From Tanytarsus gracilentus (lineage: Eukaryota; Arthropoda; Insecta; Diptera; Chironomidae): a stretch of DNA of 64,000 nt. Under the pieces are notes generated by a model. That model made no database searches. It saw only the letters and a list, made by a program, of their open reading frames with translations, and was not told the DNA's origin. Below are positions 25,472 through 39,243 of the stretch, piece after piece. Position numbers and translations under genes: made by a program. Position 1 is the stretch's first letter, and each line of letters begins with the position of its first letter. The stretch covers positions 3,844,001 through 3,908,000 of the forward strand of contig JAXRKN010000036.1 in the NCBI GenBank assembly GCA_038502055.1. Reading direction: 5' to 3'.

Positions 25472-26853
25472 TTCTTGAACACTCCATTCTAAATTCTAAT
25501 AGCAATTTCAAGTGCGCGTGAGAACGTCCAAAAGTGTTAATTTGTTGTTTAGTGGCGTGAAGAAGTTTAAATGGTGATCGAGAAAAAAATGAGAGGAAAT
25601 AGCTTCGATGCAATCAACCGTAAATTATCGGAAATTTTCTTTAATTTGTGTTCCTCTCATCATTCTCATCTTGTATAATGATGCAATGGCCAGGATTATT
25701 TTCAACTTCTCACAATTTAATTTCAATTCCAATTATACCCGCATAACAATGTTAATTACATGCTTGCACTCACACTCAATTTTCGCATTTTTCTTCCAAC
25801 GATCGTGATCGTTTTTTTTGGCGCTGTAATTTACCAATTGATACCTTTCAGCACCTGTTTTGTTGATTATTTTTCTCTCTTCTCCTCGCTACGTTACTAA
25901 TCATTATAACATTAGGTAATATATGAGCTGTCATCGATGTGTGTAGTGCATGTATCGTCTTGTTCCTTGTTAGTAATTCGTTAACAGATTGTTCACATCC
26001 TGCCATCTCACGTGTATCGAAAATGATGATAAGCAATTTGCAAAACGAATGGCATATAATGGTTGCTACTAACTTGAGTTTATATTCATTTATTCATTAT
26101 ATGAAAATTTTAGGGATGGGTTAATGAGTTTGTACTAAGAAAAATTGACTTTGGCAAGGTGAATGATTTTAAATAAATTTTTAACGTATTTAACAATTTT
26201 AAAAATTAAATAATTTAAAATAAGATGAAGAGTAAAATTTTAATAAAGTCTTTTTAAATTTCAAATTAACAAATTTTTAAGATTTCAAAAAGTTTTAATT
26301 TCGATTTTAACGAATTTTGAATTTATGTGAAATGTTCAAATTCAAACTAAAATAACACTTTGCCATTTCTAGTCCATCGCGATCACCTCAAAGCCACATT
26401 TAGATGAAATTTTATCGCAAATTTTCACCACGAGCCCGCAAAGCCTCACTCCCGAAAAATAACATTTCATAGGAAATGACTTTGTATATTTTCCACACTA
26501 TCACTTCAGACAACGGCACAATGAACAACAACACATGAGCGTATATAAACGTCAGGAAGAGAATGAGATCGGAAGTTGGTGAAAAGTTTTTTTTTTCGGA
26601 AATTTCCTGACCTAAATAAATGTCATGTTCATGAATCAAATGTTGAGTTGCGAAAATGATGACAAAAGTTTATCGATTTACTTTGATGGCACACATCAGC
26701 AACACATCGAGAGATAGATATTGAATGAAAGGAACAACGTTGTGTGCAGGGCATTAATCAATGACAAGATATGAGAGGAGAGGAAGTGAAAGAAGAACAC
26801 ATCAAAAGCATGTATGAGATGAAAATTTGTTAAATAAATAATACATGAGACCA
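25472..26853. other. Gene-free AT-rich DNA
   Basis: Nothing recognisable. Open frames of 60-75 codons on both strands lack domains. Confidence 0.5.
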
Positions 26854-26924
26854 TAATGAGCACCTTTGATGGTGGCAACAAGCGAGAGAAATTGATTTTT
26901 TCAGCCTAATTATAAATAAACAAC
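26854..26924. repeat. Perfectly conserved duplicated element B1
   Basis: The 54 bp at 26871-26924 are identical to 39123-39176 in the same orientation. A further 16 bp (TAATGAGCACCTTTGA, 26854-26869) match 39087-39102; the second copy has 20 extra bases between the two parts. The element contains TAATTA (homeodomain-type site) and ATAAACAAC (forkhead-type site). No coding frame is evident. Confidence 0.85.
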
Positions 26925-28601
26925 AAAAATATTCAATTCTCATGGAAGTGATAAAAGCCGGAGAGAAATATTTCATGTTTCTGGAGGAAATTGTCGGCGT
27001 TACTTGTTTATTATCAATTCATTTCTCCTTGGAGACTGCGAAGACTATTAAGAACGCATGACTTTCCGCGCTGAATATCAAAAAATTTATATTTGAGGTA
27101 AATCTCGCGAGATTCTTTAAAAAATATATCAAAACGTGATTCCTTGCGGAGATTTTGAGTTTAAATATTTTTAAACATTTAAAATTATTTATTGGAGCGT
27201 TGCACACAAATAAACGAATATCCATGCATGGATGACAATTTTGAGTAATTATAATTATTTTAGTAATTTTTATGTAAAATCCCCCACAAGGACGCTCTCA
27301 ATTTCATCATCTTCAAATCCATCACATACATAAAATGCTGCCATAATATTCTCACTCAAAATTCTTTTATGATTCATGCGTTTCGTTTTTCTATGAATAC
27401 AAATGCTTCAGCAGATCCCGAGCATTTTTTTATAGAGTCGGTGCACGTTTCCAACATAATAATGTATAAATAAATTCTGGATACATAAATCAAAACAAAC
27501 AAAAAAATTTACTGTGAGACGCAATGGCATTAAAGGAGAAGAAGTGAAATATAAAGTAACGCACAAAGAGAGCAAGTTGATGAACTGGTTTCGAGCGGAC
27601 TCAAAAATGTGCTTCGTAATTTATCGAGAAGAGAAAAAAATGCTACAAGAAGAGGAAAAATCCACATGAAATTCGTTCTCAGCCATTCGATCATCAACAA
27701 TTTTGAAGGGAGAGAACAAAAAATCGAAGCAAAAATCGTAAATCGGAGCCAAAAGGCCATCAATCATCTTGCTCACTCGAATCTCGCTTGATTATGGATC
27801 CATGGCGGCAGCAGTGAAGAACAAGAGCAAATAATATAAAACGGAGTACGATGCGGGCTGAAATGTAAACATGTGTATCGACTTTATAATTTGTTTTCTA
27901 TCGAGTTCTCAAAAACTAAATCAAAACTTTTATAAACTTAGCTTAGAATTTTTAATATTGAAAATATAAATTTAAAAAAAATTCTAACTTCATCCAAATT
28001 TCAACCAGCATGTACGTTGATTATTTTAGGATGTTAAAAATTGTAAGGTCGGGGATATTTTTCACATGCACACATGCCATAAACGTCCTCTCGATGATGA
28101 TGAAAAAAAGGTTTGTTAAACTTGCATCATCGTCGTTATGATGGTCAATCAACCATTTTCTGACATTTTGAGTGATGGCAACTTTATTAAACGAGAGCAA
28201 GGTCAAGTGTCAAGTGTGCAAAGTTTGTTTTACGCATTTTTGTTTCTATTTTTTTTCGCTAAAGCAATTATTGAAAACATTTTGTTTTGACAGCTCATAA
28301 ACATGGGTTCAAAGGCGTCGCTTAATTTTTTGTGAGAATAATATCAAAAAGTGCTGATTGGAGATTTTAAAATATTTTTAAAAAATTAAATTACATACTG
28401 CGGTTAGTTTAACGAACCTTGAGTGAAATCTCATCTTAATTGACTCAGCGGGCATCAAAGCAACCTGTCGATAGTATAAAAACCACCTTTAAAAATTTTA
28501 AATGTTTAAAACCAAAAACAGAAGCAAATTGAAATCGTTCAACAAATCTCACATGGTTCATGGTGAATGAAATTATCCTTTCACTCTTTTCACTTCCGTC
28601 C
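26925..28601. other. Gene-free AT-rich DNA
   Basis: No gene or repeat recognised between the duplicated element and the P450 remnant. Confidence 0.5.
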
Positions 28602-28765
28602 GATGAATCAGCAAATCTTTCCGGTTGAAACGCCAAAGGATCATCGTAAATATTTTCATCACGCTGCATGCTCAAAACTGAGAAATCTCTCGAGTGCTCG
28701 TGTGTGGTATTTTGTATTCATGAATGCACAGGTGAATAAATTCTCAATGTCTCATCAGCAATCGA
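28602..28765 (-). pseudogene. Cytochrome P450 remnant, K-helix to PERF region
   Basis: Read on the minus strand, 28756-28721 encodes DETLRIYSPVHS, the ExxR motif of the P450 K-helix (E-T-L-R). In the same frame follow a TGA stop (28720-28718) and about 15 degenerate codons, and then MQRDENIYDDPLAFQPERF, which matches the DP-x-x-F-x-PERF region next to the heme pocket. The distance between ExxR and PERF is about 20 codons shorter than in intact CYP6/9-type enzymes. The heme-binding FxxGxRxCxG motif is not found downstream, where the frame becomes unrelated. This is therefore a fragment of a dead gene, most similar in style to clan-3 (CYP6/CYP9) insect P450s. The subfamily cannot be stated. Confidence 0.75.
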
Positions 28766-29451
28766 ACGATTTTAAATTTGCAATTGACTCATAAGTCACA
28801 TTGTGAGCTGATAATAATTTTTATCGATTTTGATTGTTCGAGCAAAAAATGCCATGGCATGCTAGAAAACCGTCTCAAATGAGGCGACAAAAATTCCATT
28901 TTATTTCTCACAAAATATTCAAATGTTCTTCGCTAACCTCACCACTATAGACGAAGTCATAGCTCTGATTTTCAATTGAATCAAAAGACTCATTTCGCTT
29001 GAAATCTCGACTGTGTTCGATGATGATAAAAAATTCAATGTCAGCAAATTTAGGAATAAAAAAATCCGAAAGCTTTAAGTTTCAGCAATCGATTTTAAAT
29101 AAAGCCTGCGAGTAAAATATTTTTAAAAAAATTTATGTATTGAATTTTTCAAACAACTCTTCATTAAAACCATCAAGAATAATCCAACATAAAAAACGGG
29201 TAGCAGACACTCATTATGCTGGATTTAAAAAATGAAATCATTATGACTTGCATGAAAAAACAGCAATTTATTTTTTCCGCGTTTACAAAAAAAAATGTTT
29301 TTACCACAAACGATTTCATTAAAAAGTCTTTATTATGCTAACGAAGATTACGCATAAAATAAATATGAAAGAATATCCTTTTTACATTACTCTTTGATTT
29401 TTTATTCTTTTACATATTTTTTTTCTATAATGCAACCCGAGAAAGAGAAAG
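28766..29451. other. Gene-free AT-rich DNA
   Basis: No further P450 exons or other genes could be recognised upstream of the remnant. Nothing else seen. Confidence 0.45.
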
Positions 29452-29768
29452 AACGTGATCTGTTTTGCATAATCACCATGTTATTCAATGATGAACCTTC
29501 TCTCTGATTCTTTGATACGCACATTTTTAAAAAACGTGAAAGGGATTTTCTTCTATGTTTATACTCTCATCTTTTCTAATGTACATTAAGGCTCACGTTT
29601 GAGCTTTAGATATGAGAATATAGAAAATCAAGGGGTGGACACTAATAAAAAATTAATTTTTTTAAAAACAAAATTTATTTAAAATATAATTCAAATCTTA
29701 AAATAATAAAAATTCACATACCCACCATGAAATCTACATTATGTAACCGATTTGCATTTAGATTTAAC
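29452..29768. repeat. Duplicated non-coding block E1
   Basis: The 48 bp at 29452-29499 match 42973-43020 at 45 of 48 positions. About 250 bp further on, 29748-29768 matches 43144-43164 at 20 of 21 positions and contains the POU octamer ATTTGCAT. Both islands keep order and orientation. With element B this defines a diverged collinear duplication of roughly 26.85-29.8 kb and 39.1-43.2 kb. Confidence 0.75.
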
Positions 29769-32700
29769 CACTTCGTGTGGCATCATTTCGCGAGGATTTT
29801 TATATTAAATCGAAACGAGATTTATTGCCACGACAGATGTATCACATTTTAGTACACACTCACACTGGTGCGGTTTCACGCCTTCCAATTTAATGGCAAC
29901 GAGAACTGTATTGAAAATTTTATGAGCACAATGAGTAAAATCCAAATGTGTGATAAGTAGGTGTTGATGAATGAGAATGTTTGCGAACTAATTTGAATTT
30001 TGCAATAATACACAAACGCAAAACTTTGTCGAACGTTCGCAACAATGCTGCCGAGAAATCAATTATGAATGCCTCAAAATGGCGAATTTGTGTTCAAATC
30101 ATTTCCAGTTGATGTTGTTGCTGGTAATTCAGCGAGGAGTGCCGCATTAAAAATTTAATTCATACTTTTTTGCATACAATTTTGTCATTAGCTCTTCAAA
30201 AAATTTTGCGTTGCTTCATGAGAATTTTTTTCTGTTGAGATTTTTAACTTTTTTGGCAAAATTTGTATGAGAATTAAAAATTAAATGTTTTTGTCTACTT
30301 AAAAACTTTTTTAATTCTGAAATTTTTACGAGACTGTAAATTTGCATTTTTAGCAGCTCTCATACAAATTTATCCCACTTCACTTCCCCCTCCTTTCTTT
30401 AACTTTTAAATAAGCGCGACAAATGAGCCAAACGCAAAGAAAAATCATGAGGCAATAGCAAAATTATGGCGTCCTTGTTCAAAAAGCAGAAAGAAGTTGA
30501 ATAAGAAAAAGTTTTCCACTTGACTGTGAAATTAATGAAAATATAATTAAAACTTTTATGGGCTGTTTCCGCATAACGAAAAATAATTAATTAACTTGCT
30601 TATGAATATTTCTTTTTTTCTGCTTTCCATGTCTCTTTCTTTCTTTTTCGCCCCTTCATTTGCGAGGAAGTTAAAGGACTGAATGAGATCGAGGGATTGA
30701 GCAAATTTAAACATAAAATTTTCTTAATTTAATAAAAAAAATGGGAAAGCCAAAACAGCATTTGGAAACGAAATTTTATTTTTGAGCACTTGCAAATGGC
30801 TTAAATTATTTTATTTGAAATTATTTCAACAGAAAATTAACTTAAATTATTTTTTAACACATTTTAATTTTTCGTCCCATTGCAGTATTGCAAAATATTA
30901 AATCACAAACTTTTTCTTCATTTTCAACTCTCATTTCATTTTGCTTTGCTGTCGCCTCTGCTGTTGTTTTCTTCATTGTTGGAGGAACAGCGCCACAGTT
31001 TAACTAAATGAAATGAATCAATAAATCAGAGTTGGAAAGAAGTTCTGGATGACATTTAAAGAAGGAAAAATGAGCATTTAAAAAGTTTAATTAAAATGCG
31101 AGAGAAGAAATGCTGAAAAGGGACTGATAAGAAAATTTTATATTGTTAATGATGGAGGGATTAGAAAATGACTCATCCAATTCGAACAGCAGTCCTGTCA
31201 CTCCTTACAGAATGAAGCCAATAATGAACTGCAACAAATGATACGAAATTCAAGAGATTCTTGAACATATGACAACATGTAATCTCTAGCTCGAACCCCT
31301 CGCAACAAGAACATGGCAGTTTCATAATTAATCCATGTAGATTTAGAGAATATTTTTTAAATGTCATTGATAGTGAGGCATCGGCATCATGAGACCCTCA
31401 CTATTGCTGCGCGCAATTTATTCGCCAGTTGGTAGATTGTTATTATGTGATTGGGGTGCATCGTAAACCGGATGATTTATGCTCTTTATCTCAACACACA
31501 ACTACTCTATTACTTTTGCATGTCTTTCATGTGTATGCGGTCGGTCGGTATGTGTGGATGGGATAACGAATATTTTGTGTGCAGATACGGTATTTTAAAT
31601 TTATGATTACTGTCGGATGATTCATGGCAGCATCGTCGAGGTGATGAAATATAAATTGCTTTAGTTTTTTGTGTTGAAAAAATTATTAAATTCTTCATCT
31701 ATATTCTCTCGTATGTTGCAAGGGATGAAAATTGAACTTTAAAAAATTTTGTATTTTTTAAGAAATTAAGATTCAAATCCTAAAGTTTCAACTACGCTCT
31801 AAAATTAGATATGTGTCATAAAAAAATTTAATTTTTCCTCCCTTTGACTGCCGATGATGTAAAACTTTTTTATGTATGGTAATAAATTTTCGCAGCTATT
31901 CGCAAAAACTACTCGAGTCTAATGTTGATGACAGATTTTAGACTTTTTTGTGGCTGTTTGAAAAATAAAATCTTCATGCATTCGGTCAAGGTTGCACCAT
32001 GTATGTGACTTTTATGATTTATATCGATGAGTGGCTCAATTTGCTTTTACGACAACTCTCCATTTAATTAATGGCTCTAAATTCACAATGGGTGGGCTCA
32101 TAAAAATAAATTTTCACAAATCACTTCGTGTAAATAAAAAATAAAGGTGGAAATGTACAACATTTGCGCATTAGTGAGGAGAGCCTCAAAGGACTCATAA
32201 AGGAAATCTCGAGGTTCAAATAATGAATGTTGAGTACAATGAAGGCTCATTGGCAAAAGGCTATCGATAAAGTATTTGAATAATGAAAGTGATTCGCAAA
32301 CAACAGCGGGTGAATGGAAAAAAAGTTCAAAAAACCGAGGGTGAAACCACATCAAATTTGCTCTCCTCGTTAATTATTCAAATGCTTCTCTCGAAATGAA
32401 GTGAGTACTTTTTTCTAATTAACTTACAATGGCAATACTGCCGGGTGCTGGGTATAGGGATGCATAGCAAGGGAAAAGGGGACAAGGTGAAAACTTTATT
32501 GTGAAAAACTTCGCTTCTCTCTCTCGCATATCCTCACCGCTTTCATTACATAACGAAAGAATAATTGTTCATTTAGTAGCGAGTTAAAAATGCATGACTC
32601 TTCATTAACCGCCGGCACATCTCGAGCCAGCTCTCTATAGGGAAATGTGTGTGTGTGTGTGCATTAAAGAAATTAGAAATTATTGCAAATTGAACACTTT

Positions 32701-34300
32701 ATCGTTATGAAAATTGCACGCTGTGGAGACGCCTCGAAGTAGAAGTTGTGCCATGGTGCTTGTTCATGAACTGGAATTAGATTAAAGCTTGTACCTTGTG
32801 AAACATTGAGGAGTGTCCGGGTAAACAAGAATTTAACTCTATCTAAGTCAGTGCACAATTAATTAATTAACTGCCAAAAAATCAATATTTTATTTCTATA
32901 AATTTAACTTGGAACAAACTGGAAAATGAAACACTATCGCACAATATCATAACACTCCTGAACTAAATTTTCACTTTCTTAATTTTTAATGTCACAAGCT
33001 AACTATCATCCACACCTTCCGAATAAATTCACACGAAAAGTCGAGTTCAAAGGCAACAAATTTTAATCTCAAAACATTTCGCACATTCAAATGTGTACAT
33101 TCACAGCCACCGAGCTCGCTTCATGAATTATTTAACACATTTCTCTGGTAAATGAAACTCACTGGGAATTCTTTGTACAGAGAGAGAAAAATGATATAAA
33201 AGAAAAATATAGAAAATGAAAAAAAAATATTTTCCTCTTGTAAATATTCAACAGTGCATGAATTATTGAGATGACTGTTAATGCATATGCCATTTTCATA
33301 GAAACAAAAAAATATTCTGTATTATGAGGCAGGATGAGAGCTATCCGGAAGCTAATTGGAATTAAAAAGTCGAGTGAAATGGATGTAATGTTCTTTTAGA
33401 GATGTGCGGGGGAAAAGATTTTGTCTGGAAAATTGAAAATTCATATCATAAATATGAAATTAAGATGTGGAAAATGCGAAAGGAGATTGAGCATGATGGC
33501 AGGAAATGTGGGATTGAAATGATGATGGAAATTGAGACATTTTAATAAATTATTAATGAAAATATATTGTAGAATTTTTTGTAAATGTTCATTTTACATT
33601 TAAAGAGCCAATAAAAAAATTCCAAAAATAATTTCTGTAAACATCAAAAACACACAGCAAAAAAAATGGCAGAGAGAATTTTAGACAATTACGAAGGCAA
33701 ACAAGACCGCCCAGGTGTCGCGTGAAATTCTCTCAATGTTTTGTTTATTTATTTTATTTCGATATTAACTGCTTCAGTTCCCAAGCCGAGCACCATGTCA
33801 ATTTTAAACCGACCATTATGTGCGCTATTGCCATTGTATTCCCTCAGTTCTACATGTGAAGTCAATATTTGAATAGAATTTTTATATTTAAAAGTTTTCT
33901 CTCTAAAAATAATTTTTTTGTGGGTATTGATGGCTTTAACAGCTGGCCACAGTCGTGAACGCGCTCGAAAGTAATAAATTCTTAACCGATAATCAGCATG
34001 ATACAAATTTCACTGATTTGAGAGAGAAAAAAAATCTTAAATGGCTAATTAAAGGTCTCGACTTTTTCCCATAAATAAATATTTTCTCATATCTACATTT
34101 TTATAATTTTTTTTTTTCAAGAACGATGTGGGCCGAATTGAGAACGAATTTAGCCCTCATGTGTGCACGATACTATGAAATTATAAAGGCCAATATTGAG
34201 ATCTCTGAAATCCGATAAATTTGGAAAACAAACAAAATTTATGTGGCAATTCAAAGACTGACGTCGTCGTTCGTTCTTTTTTTGACGATGGCAAAGGAAA
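29769..34300. other. Gene-free AT-rich DNA with a GT microsatellite and a degenerate B-box word
   Basis: No gene recognised. A (TG)n run sits at about 32646-32661. GATTCAAATCCT near 31771-31782 looks like a degenerate relative of the B-box-like 11-mer. A minus-strand 85-codon frame (33749-34006) has no recognisable domain or splice context. Confidence 0.5.
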
Positions 34301-34374
34301 AAGTCAGTCATAACAATTAATTAAATTCGTTTTCTTTCTTTCTCTCTCTCTTTCAACATTGACCTTACCCTCAT
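34301..34374 (+). repeat. Inverted duplicated block D1
   Basis: CATAACAATTAATTAAATT (34309-34327) and a 22-bp word TCAACATTGACCTTACCC... (34353-34374) are identical to the complement of 63633-63651 and 63609-63630. Between the two words this copy has an extra CT-rich run of about 20 bp, a local microsatellite expansion. Confidence 0.75.
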
Positions 34375-35027
34375 TTTTATGGCACTGACTTTGTTGTCCC
34401 TTGTCGAGGGAACAATTTTACGATTTCTAGCTTTATTGACGTAAAATTTCAGTTAAAACTTGAATTTTAAAAGTATTAAAAAATTTAAAAATGTTTAAGT
34501 TTTCAATCCTTGATATTTTGGATGAACAACAACAGCAGAAGAATGGTTTTAGAGGCGGTCTATAAAAATTTCATTTAACCCTTGAAACTTAAAGAGTCCT
34601 TTTATGGTTTCATTCTACACTTCCCATCTGTACACTCATCACATAATCGGCCTATTTATTAGCGTTATTAATAAGCCATTGAAAAATGTCTTTCTGTTCG
34701 GGTGGAAGTCTCAGGTACGATTACAAACAGTGCCGCAGAGCGCTTTCAAGGGCGAAATGCATGTACATTTCACATCCGAATGGGCTAATAATAATTCGTC
34801 ATTATATAAATTTCATTGGAAAGCATGAAAGTATTAAGTTTCAAAAATATACCTACAAGGAAGCGAGATATCAATTCCTGAATTGAGGAACACCCCGAAA
34901 TTTATTTCAGTAAAATGCCGAATGAAAAAAAACTTTTTATTATTAATTTCTGGATCATGTTGAGGATTTTAAAAAGTTTTACAAAAAAAACATACCTATT
35001 ATCTGTACAAAAGTTTTTCAAAACTTA
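34375..35027. other. Gene-free AT-rich DNA
   Basis: Two overlapping plus-strand open frames (34604-34828, 34686-34886) show no domain. Nothing else seen. Confidence 0.45.
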
Positions 35028-35038
35028 GGATTCGAACC
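35028..35038 (-). repeat. B-box-like 11-mer, copy 3
   Basis: GGATTCGAACC again on the + strand, preceded by CTTA and followed after a few bases by AATCTCAATTAATTTTT, which resembles the sequence after copy 1. No tRNA structure. Confidence 0.6.
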
Positions 35039-38000
35039 TTCAAAAATCTCAATTAATTTTTCTTTATTTTCAATATTTCTCTTTCAACTAACTTCTGTCC
35101 AAACTTAAAACGTTTCTTACGTCTTATTTTTCCACGAAATTGAATCTTGTCTTATTTAAATATATTTAAAAATAGAAGATTTTAAATGCGAGTGTCTCAA
35201 AAACCTAAGTAAATAAATTGAAGATGACGAAAAAGGAGCTCGCATGAAAAATAAATACAAATTGCTCTTTTAATAGAAAATCACTAAATACTTAATAATC
35301 CGCTACATCATCATCATCACTGGCATCGTCTTTCGATGAGTTTATTTTTGCTTTCTCGACAAAAATGTATTAAATTTCAGGATCGACATGATGATTTTCA
35401 ACGTTTTGATGTTTCGGTTGAGAGAGAAAAAAATCGTGAGAGAAATTCAACATTCGAGCATTCTCTCTCGCATGCAACAATCGTAAAACATTATGAAGGT
35501 CTCAAATCATAAATCTTACAGCACTGTTAGACAAACAAGAAATAAATGAGCAAAGTCTGTTCTCATCTTGAATGGTCATTTTGAAAATTAAATAGGAGCC
35601 CATAAATTTGCCCGTGATTCATTCGAGTCCGAATGAAAAATTAATTAATTGATGAGGCAGACATTCATAAAAAAAATAGGCCGAGAGAAAGAAAATCAAA
35701 TGGAAGAATCAATTAAAAATCGAGCAGAAAAGAAGAAGTTTTAATTAAAAATAAATTAATATTAATTAACGAGACTCTTTTTGTGGTTTCTTAAAAATCA
35801 TTTTAATTGATTTCAATTGCGCGGCGGCATGCACTCGATTTTTTTCGTTTGCTTTATAATATTTATCATGAAATGTTTATCTCGCATGCAAGGGCGGACA
35901 TTTAAATAATAATTTTTTAATTTAATTTTTTTACAAATTTTTTAAATTTAATTTAATAAAAAAAGTGCGGGAATTTTAAATTATAAAATGCCCACACATG
36001 GACACAATAAACATTTTCATGATTTCATGGGAAAAAAATATATAACGGGCAAATGACTGATGGCATAATACAAGAAGGAGAGGCACTGCCGTTTCAATAG
36101 TTTGAATTGTTATGTGCGTCTTTGATATGTTTTATATGGCAAACATTTCAAGAAAAATTTCCCTCAATTCAAATTTGTTTTCTTTTCTTTTCTTCTCTCT
36201 CTCTTTTTTCGACACAATTTGGCATCAATGGCAAAAACTAGCGAAGCTGAACACTTTGTGAAAGAAATTGAGTGTGTTTTATGTATTGTGTGTGTGTATA
36301 TGGCAGTTTCGATAGATATGATAACATAACAATGACAATAGTGAGCAATTCCAGTGCCCTAGAAAAAAAGTGGGCACAACAAAGGAAGATTTGACAACAA
36401 CGGACGTGTTGTGATGGAGAGAAACATGAGCCTTAAGAAAAGTGCCTTGATCTCGATAAAAATGACAATCAAAAAATTCAATAGAAATTGAAACTTTCAA
36501 GCTGAAAAACTCAATTGAGCGATTTTAATTTTTAGTTTCAAAGCAGGAATTTCGAACAATTTCTCTCTTTGATGATTATCGGAAGAATTCCAAAAATATC
36601 ATTTTCGAATTTGCAATTGTGATTTTTAAAAACTGATAAAATTCTTTCAAAATAGTTTAAAATGAGTCGAAGCATAAATAATTGAAATCTACTCATTCAT
36701 TAAGTGAAGTGCTGGGCATGACCAGACGAACTCGAGAGACAGAAACAGTCAAATAATCCTTTAACTATCTGATTATCCTTCCACGCCCATCACAACATCG
36801 CTTCATCTTCCCAACAGAACTTCTTAATTTTCTAAAGTGATTTTCATTTCATTTCTCCTCCTGCTAATCATCAAATGAATTGATTTAGAAATTTTTAATG
36901 TGGTTTCGAGGGATGGAAATTATTTTTCTAAAAATTCATTTAAATTATTTTAGTTTCTACTCATTGAGATATTTTATAACAACTCAAAAGATGAAAGTGT
37001 TGCGACTATTTTTATAATAAATTTCACGCTAATTGATTTGGATTAAAATGTTTTTATTCATTTCACTCGTGTTCACTTGTCCATCAATAAATCTCTCACA
37101 AATCAATGGACTAACACATAAGTCGGATGTAAATGATGTTCTAATGCATGCATGAGACGATGGAAGGAGAATCGAGAAAAATTAATGAAAATTGATTAAC
37201 TTTCGCTTCACTTCATATCGTAAAGTTCAAATTGAAAAAATTTCTAAATCAAGAAGAGAACTTTAAATTTTGATAAATGACTTCACACACATCTCGCTGA
37301 GCTCTGCTGTTGATTTTCAAACATTTCTCAATTGTGGCCAGAATCAAGTTGATTGTGAATGAGAACGTTTGATGTGAACAAAAAAGTCATTTATTTTGTT
37401 CACTGTTGTTTCAGCTGGAAAGATATAGAGAAGAAATAGTTTGAGGCACACTCTCACATTGAGAGAAAAATTATTTTTAAAAGTGCCGATTGACTGATGC
37501 CGATAATGAGCGAAACATCAGTTGAAATTTTTGAGCAAACAAAACCTGATCAGTATTCTTACTTTTTTTGAGTTATGACTCCTCATTCTTCATCCTCTCA
37601 TAAAAAGGAGAATTTCATTTGATGCGATGCCGTCATGTAAATCCTTAATTAATCTTCTTCTTTCATTTCTCATCGGTGCAGCACCTTTTCCACCATCTTT
37701 TATTATTTTTATGTTTATCCTTAAGAAAGGCTCTTGAAAGTCTTCAAGTCGAGGATGAGTGAAGCTATAAAAGTGCGCTCATAAAATTTATGAAGGATCG
37801 GAATTAATTAGGAGTTTTTTTTATTATTTTAGGTTCATTATAACCCATTTAAGTGTGTTTGTTTTAAATTGAACATATTTAGTAAAATAATTCAAAGACC
37901 CCGAAAATTTTAAAATTTAATATTTAAAAATATATTAAAATACTCGCATGAAAATTCAATTATGATTTTTTATCGTTTCCTTTGCAATTTCCCTCTTCAC

Positions 38001-39086
38001 CCTTTTTGCATAAAACATCCATTTGTGCTTCAACCTCAAAACACATTAAGAAGCACTAAATGTCATGAAAATTTCCTTCTAATTGCTCTCCCTCACTTCG
38101 CTCTTTGCGACTCACTTGAGAATCCTTTTGTAGAGGGAACATTTTTATGTTTGCACATTTGTGCACAAACATAAAAGTGAGAAATAAAAATAAAGGAAGA
38201 GAAAAATCTGCAAATGACAAAAAATGAAGGCACAAAATCTCATCTCTGTTGCCATTTTTCTCTCTTGCTCACATTTAATTTCCTTTTTTCACTATCTGAG
38301 CGGTTTTGTGCATTTTATACCAACCGACATTAAGAATGCCACTAAATATCATAAACATGAACAACCGAGAGAGATAGAATGGAGATTTAATGTGAAATTA
38401 TGGCATTTAAATCTGACGGTCATTAGCAGAGCGAGAGGAAAGTTTACGAGCATTTTTTTATTTTTGAATTTTCGCAATATTTTCCTCTCAAGTATTTTCG
38501 CTCAAGTTCATTCGTGATAGCACTTCCAAAGTGTTTACTGTCTAGACAACCAAAAGCATCTGCCAGATTTTTTTTTATTTCATTTAATTGAAAATTTTCT
38601 CTTTTGTTCAATAAATTTGATACTTTTCTCATTTAATTCCGATTTATTTTGTGTGTGTGAATGTTGCAAGAAATTAAATCTTTGCACATTTAGGAAATAT
38701 TTTAATAAGAAGGAAATAATCAAGTAAAAAATATTCTTCAATTTTCAAATTCACTGTTTAAGTTATGCAAATTTTTGTCAAAATAAATTAAATAACATTT
38801 TAAGAAATAATTAAGAAATTTCCTTAATTTGCACAATAAATGAATTAATTTTTCATTATTTCAACGTAAATTTTCTCAATTAGCATTCGCAATTAATTCT
38901 CATTTTTACTCTTAATAAATTCGTCTTGATTATAATTAAGTCGGAGTCAGTGTTGTTCAAACAATCTTTCTTGTCTTGTCTTGTCGGTAAAATCATAAAA
39001 GATGAAAATTAAATGAAAAATTTCTCGAGTCAACATTAAAGAGAATTTTTTATCGTGCTTGAGAGCAAGGCGAGTGCATGAGGCAT
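35039..39086. other. Gene-free AT-rich DNA
   Basis: No gene recognised. A perfect hairpin at 38143-38176 is listed separately. Several CT- and AT-rich runs occur. Open frames at 37962-38174 and 38224-38517 carry no domain. Confidence 0.5.
38143..38176. repeat. Perfect 11-bp hairpin
   Basis: Arms TTTTATGTTTG (38143-38153) and CAAACATAAAA (38166-38176) enclose a 12-base loop that itself contains CACA/TGTG. Function unknown; it could act in RNA if transcribed. Confidence 0.6.
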
Positions 39087-39176
39087 TAATGAGCACCTTT
39101 GAGTGATATTTTTGATGTTGACGGTGGCAACAAGCGAGAGAAATTGATTTTTTCAGCCTAATTATAAATAAACAAC
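39087..39176. repeat. Perfectly conserved duplicated element B2
   Basis: Second copy of the element at 26854-26924. 39123-39176 is identical over 54 bp, and 39087-39102 is identical over 16 bp, with 20 inserted bases between them. The flanks diverge at once after AACAAC. Confidence 0.85.
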
Positions 39177-39220
39177 GCGCACAGGATGAATTCTCACATA
39201 CATTAACATATCAGCCGCCG

Positions 39221-39243
39221 TTGTTGTTGTTGTTGCTGCTGCT
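39221..39243. repeat. (TTG)n(CTG)n microsatellite
   Basis: Five TTG triplets run directly into CTG triplets. A simple repeat. Confidence 0.9.

Noticed and set aside
33749..34006. 85-codon minus-strand open frame followed by AATAAA-like sequence
   Set aside because: No domain, splice context or conservation evidence; such frames are expected among so many in 64 kb.
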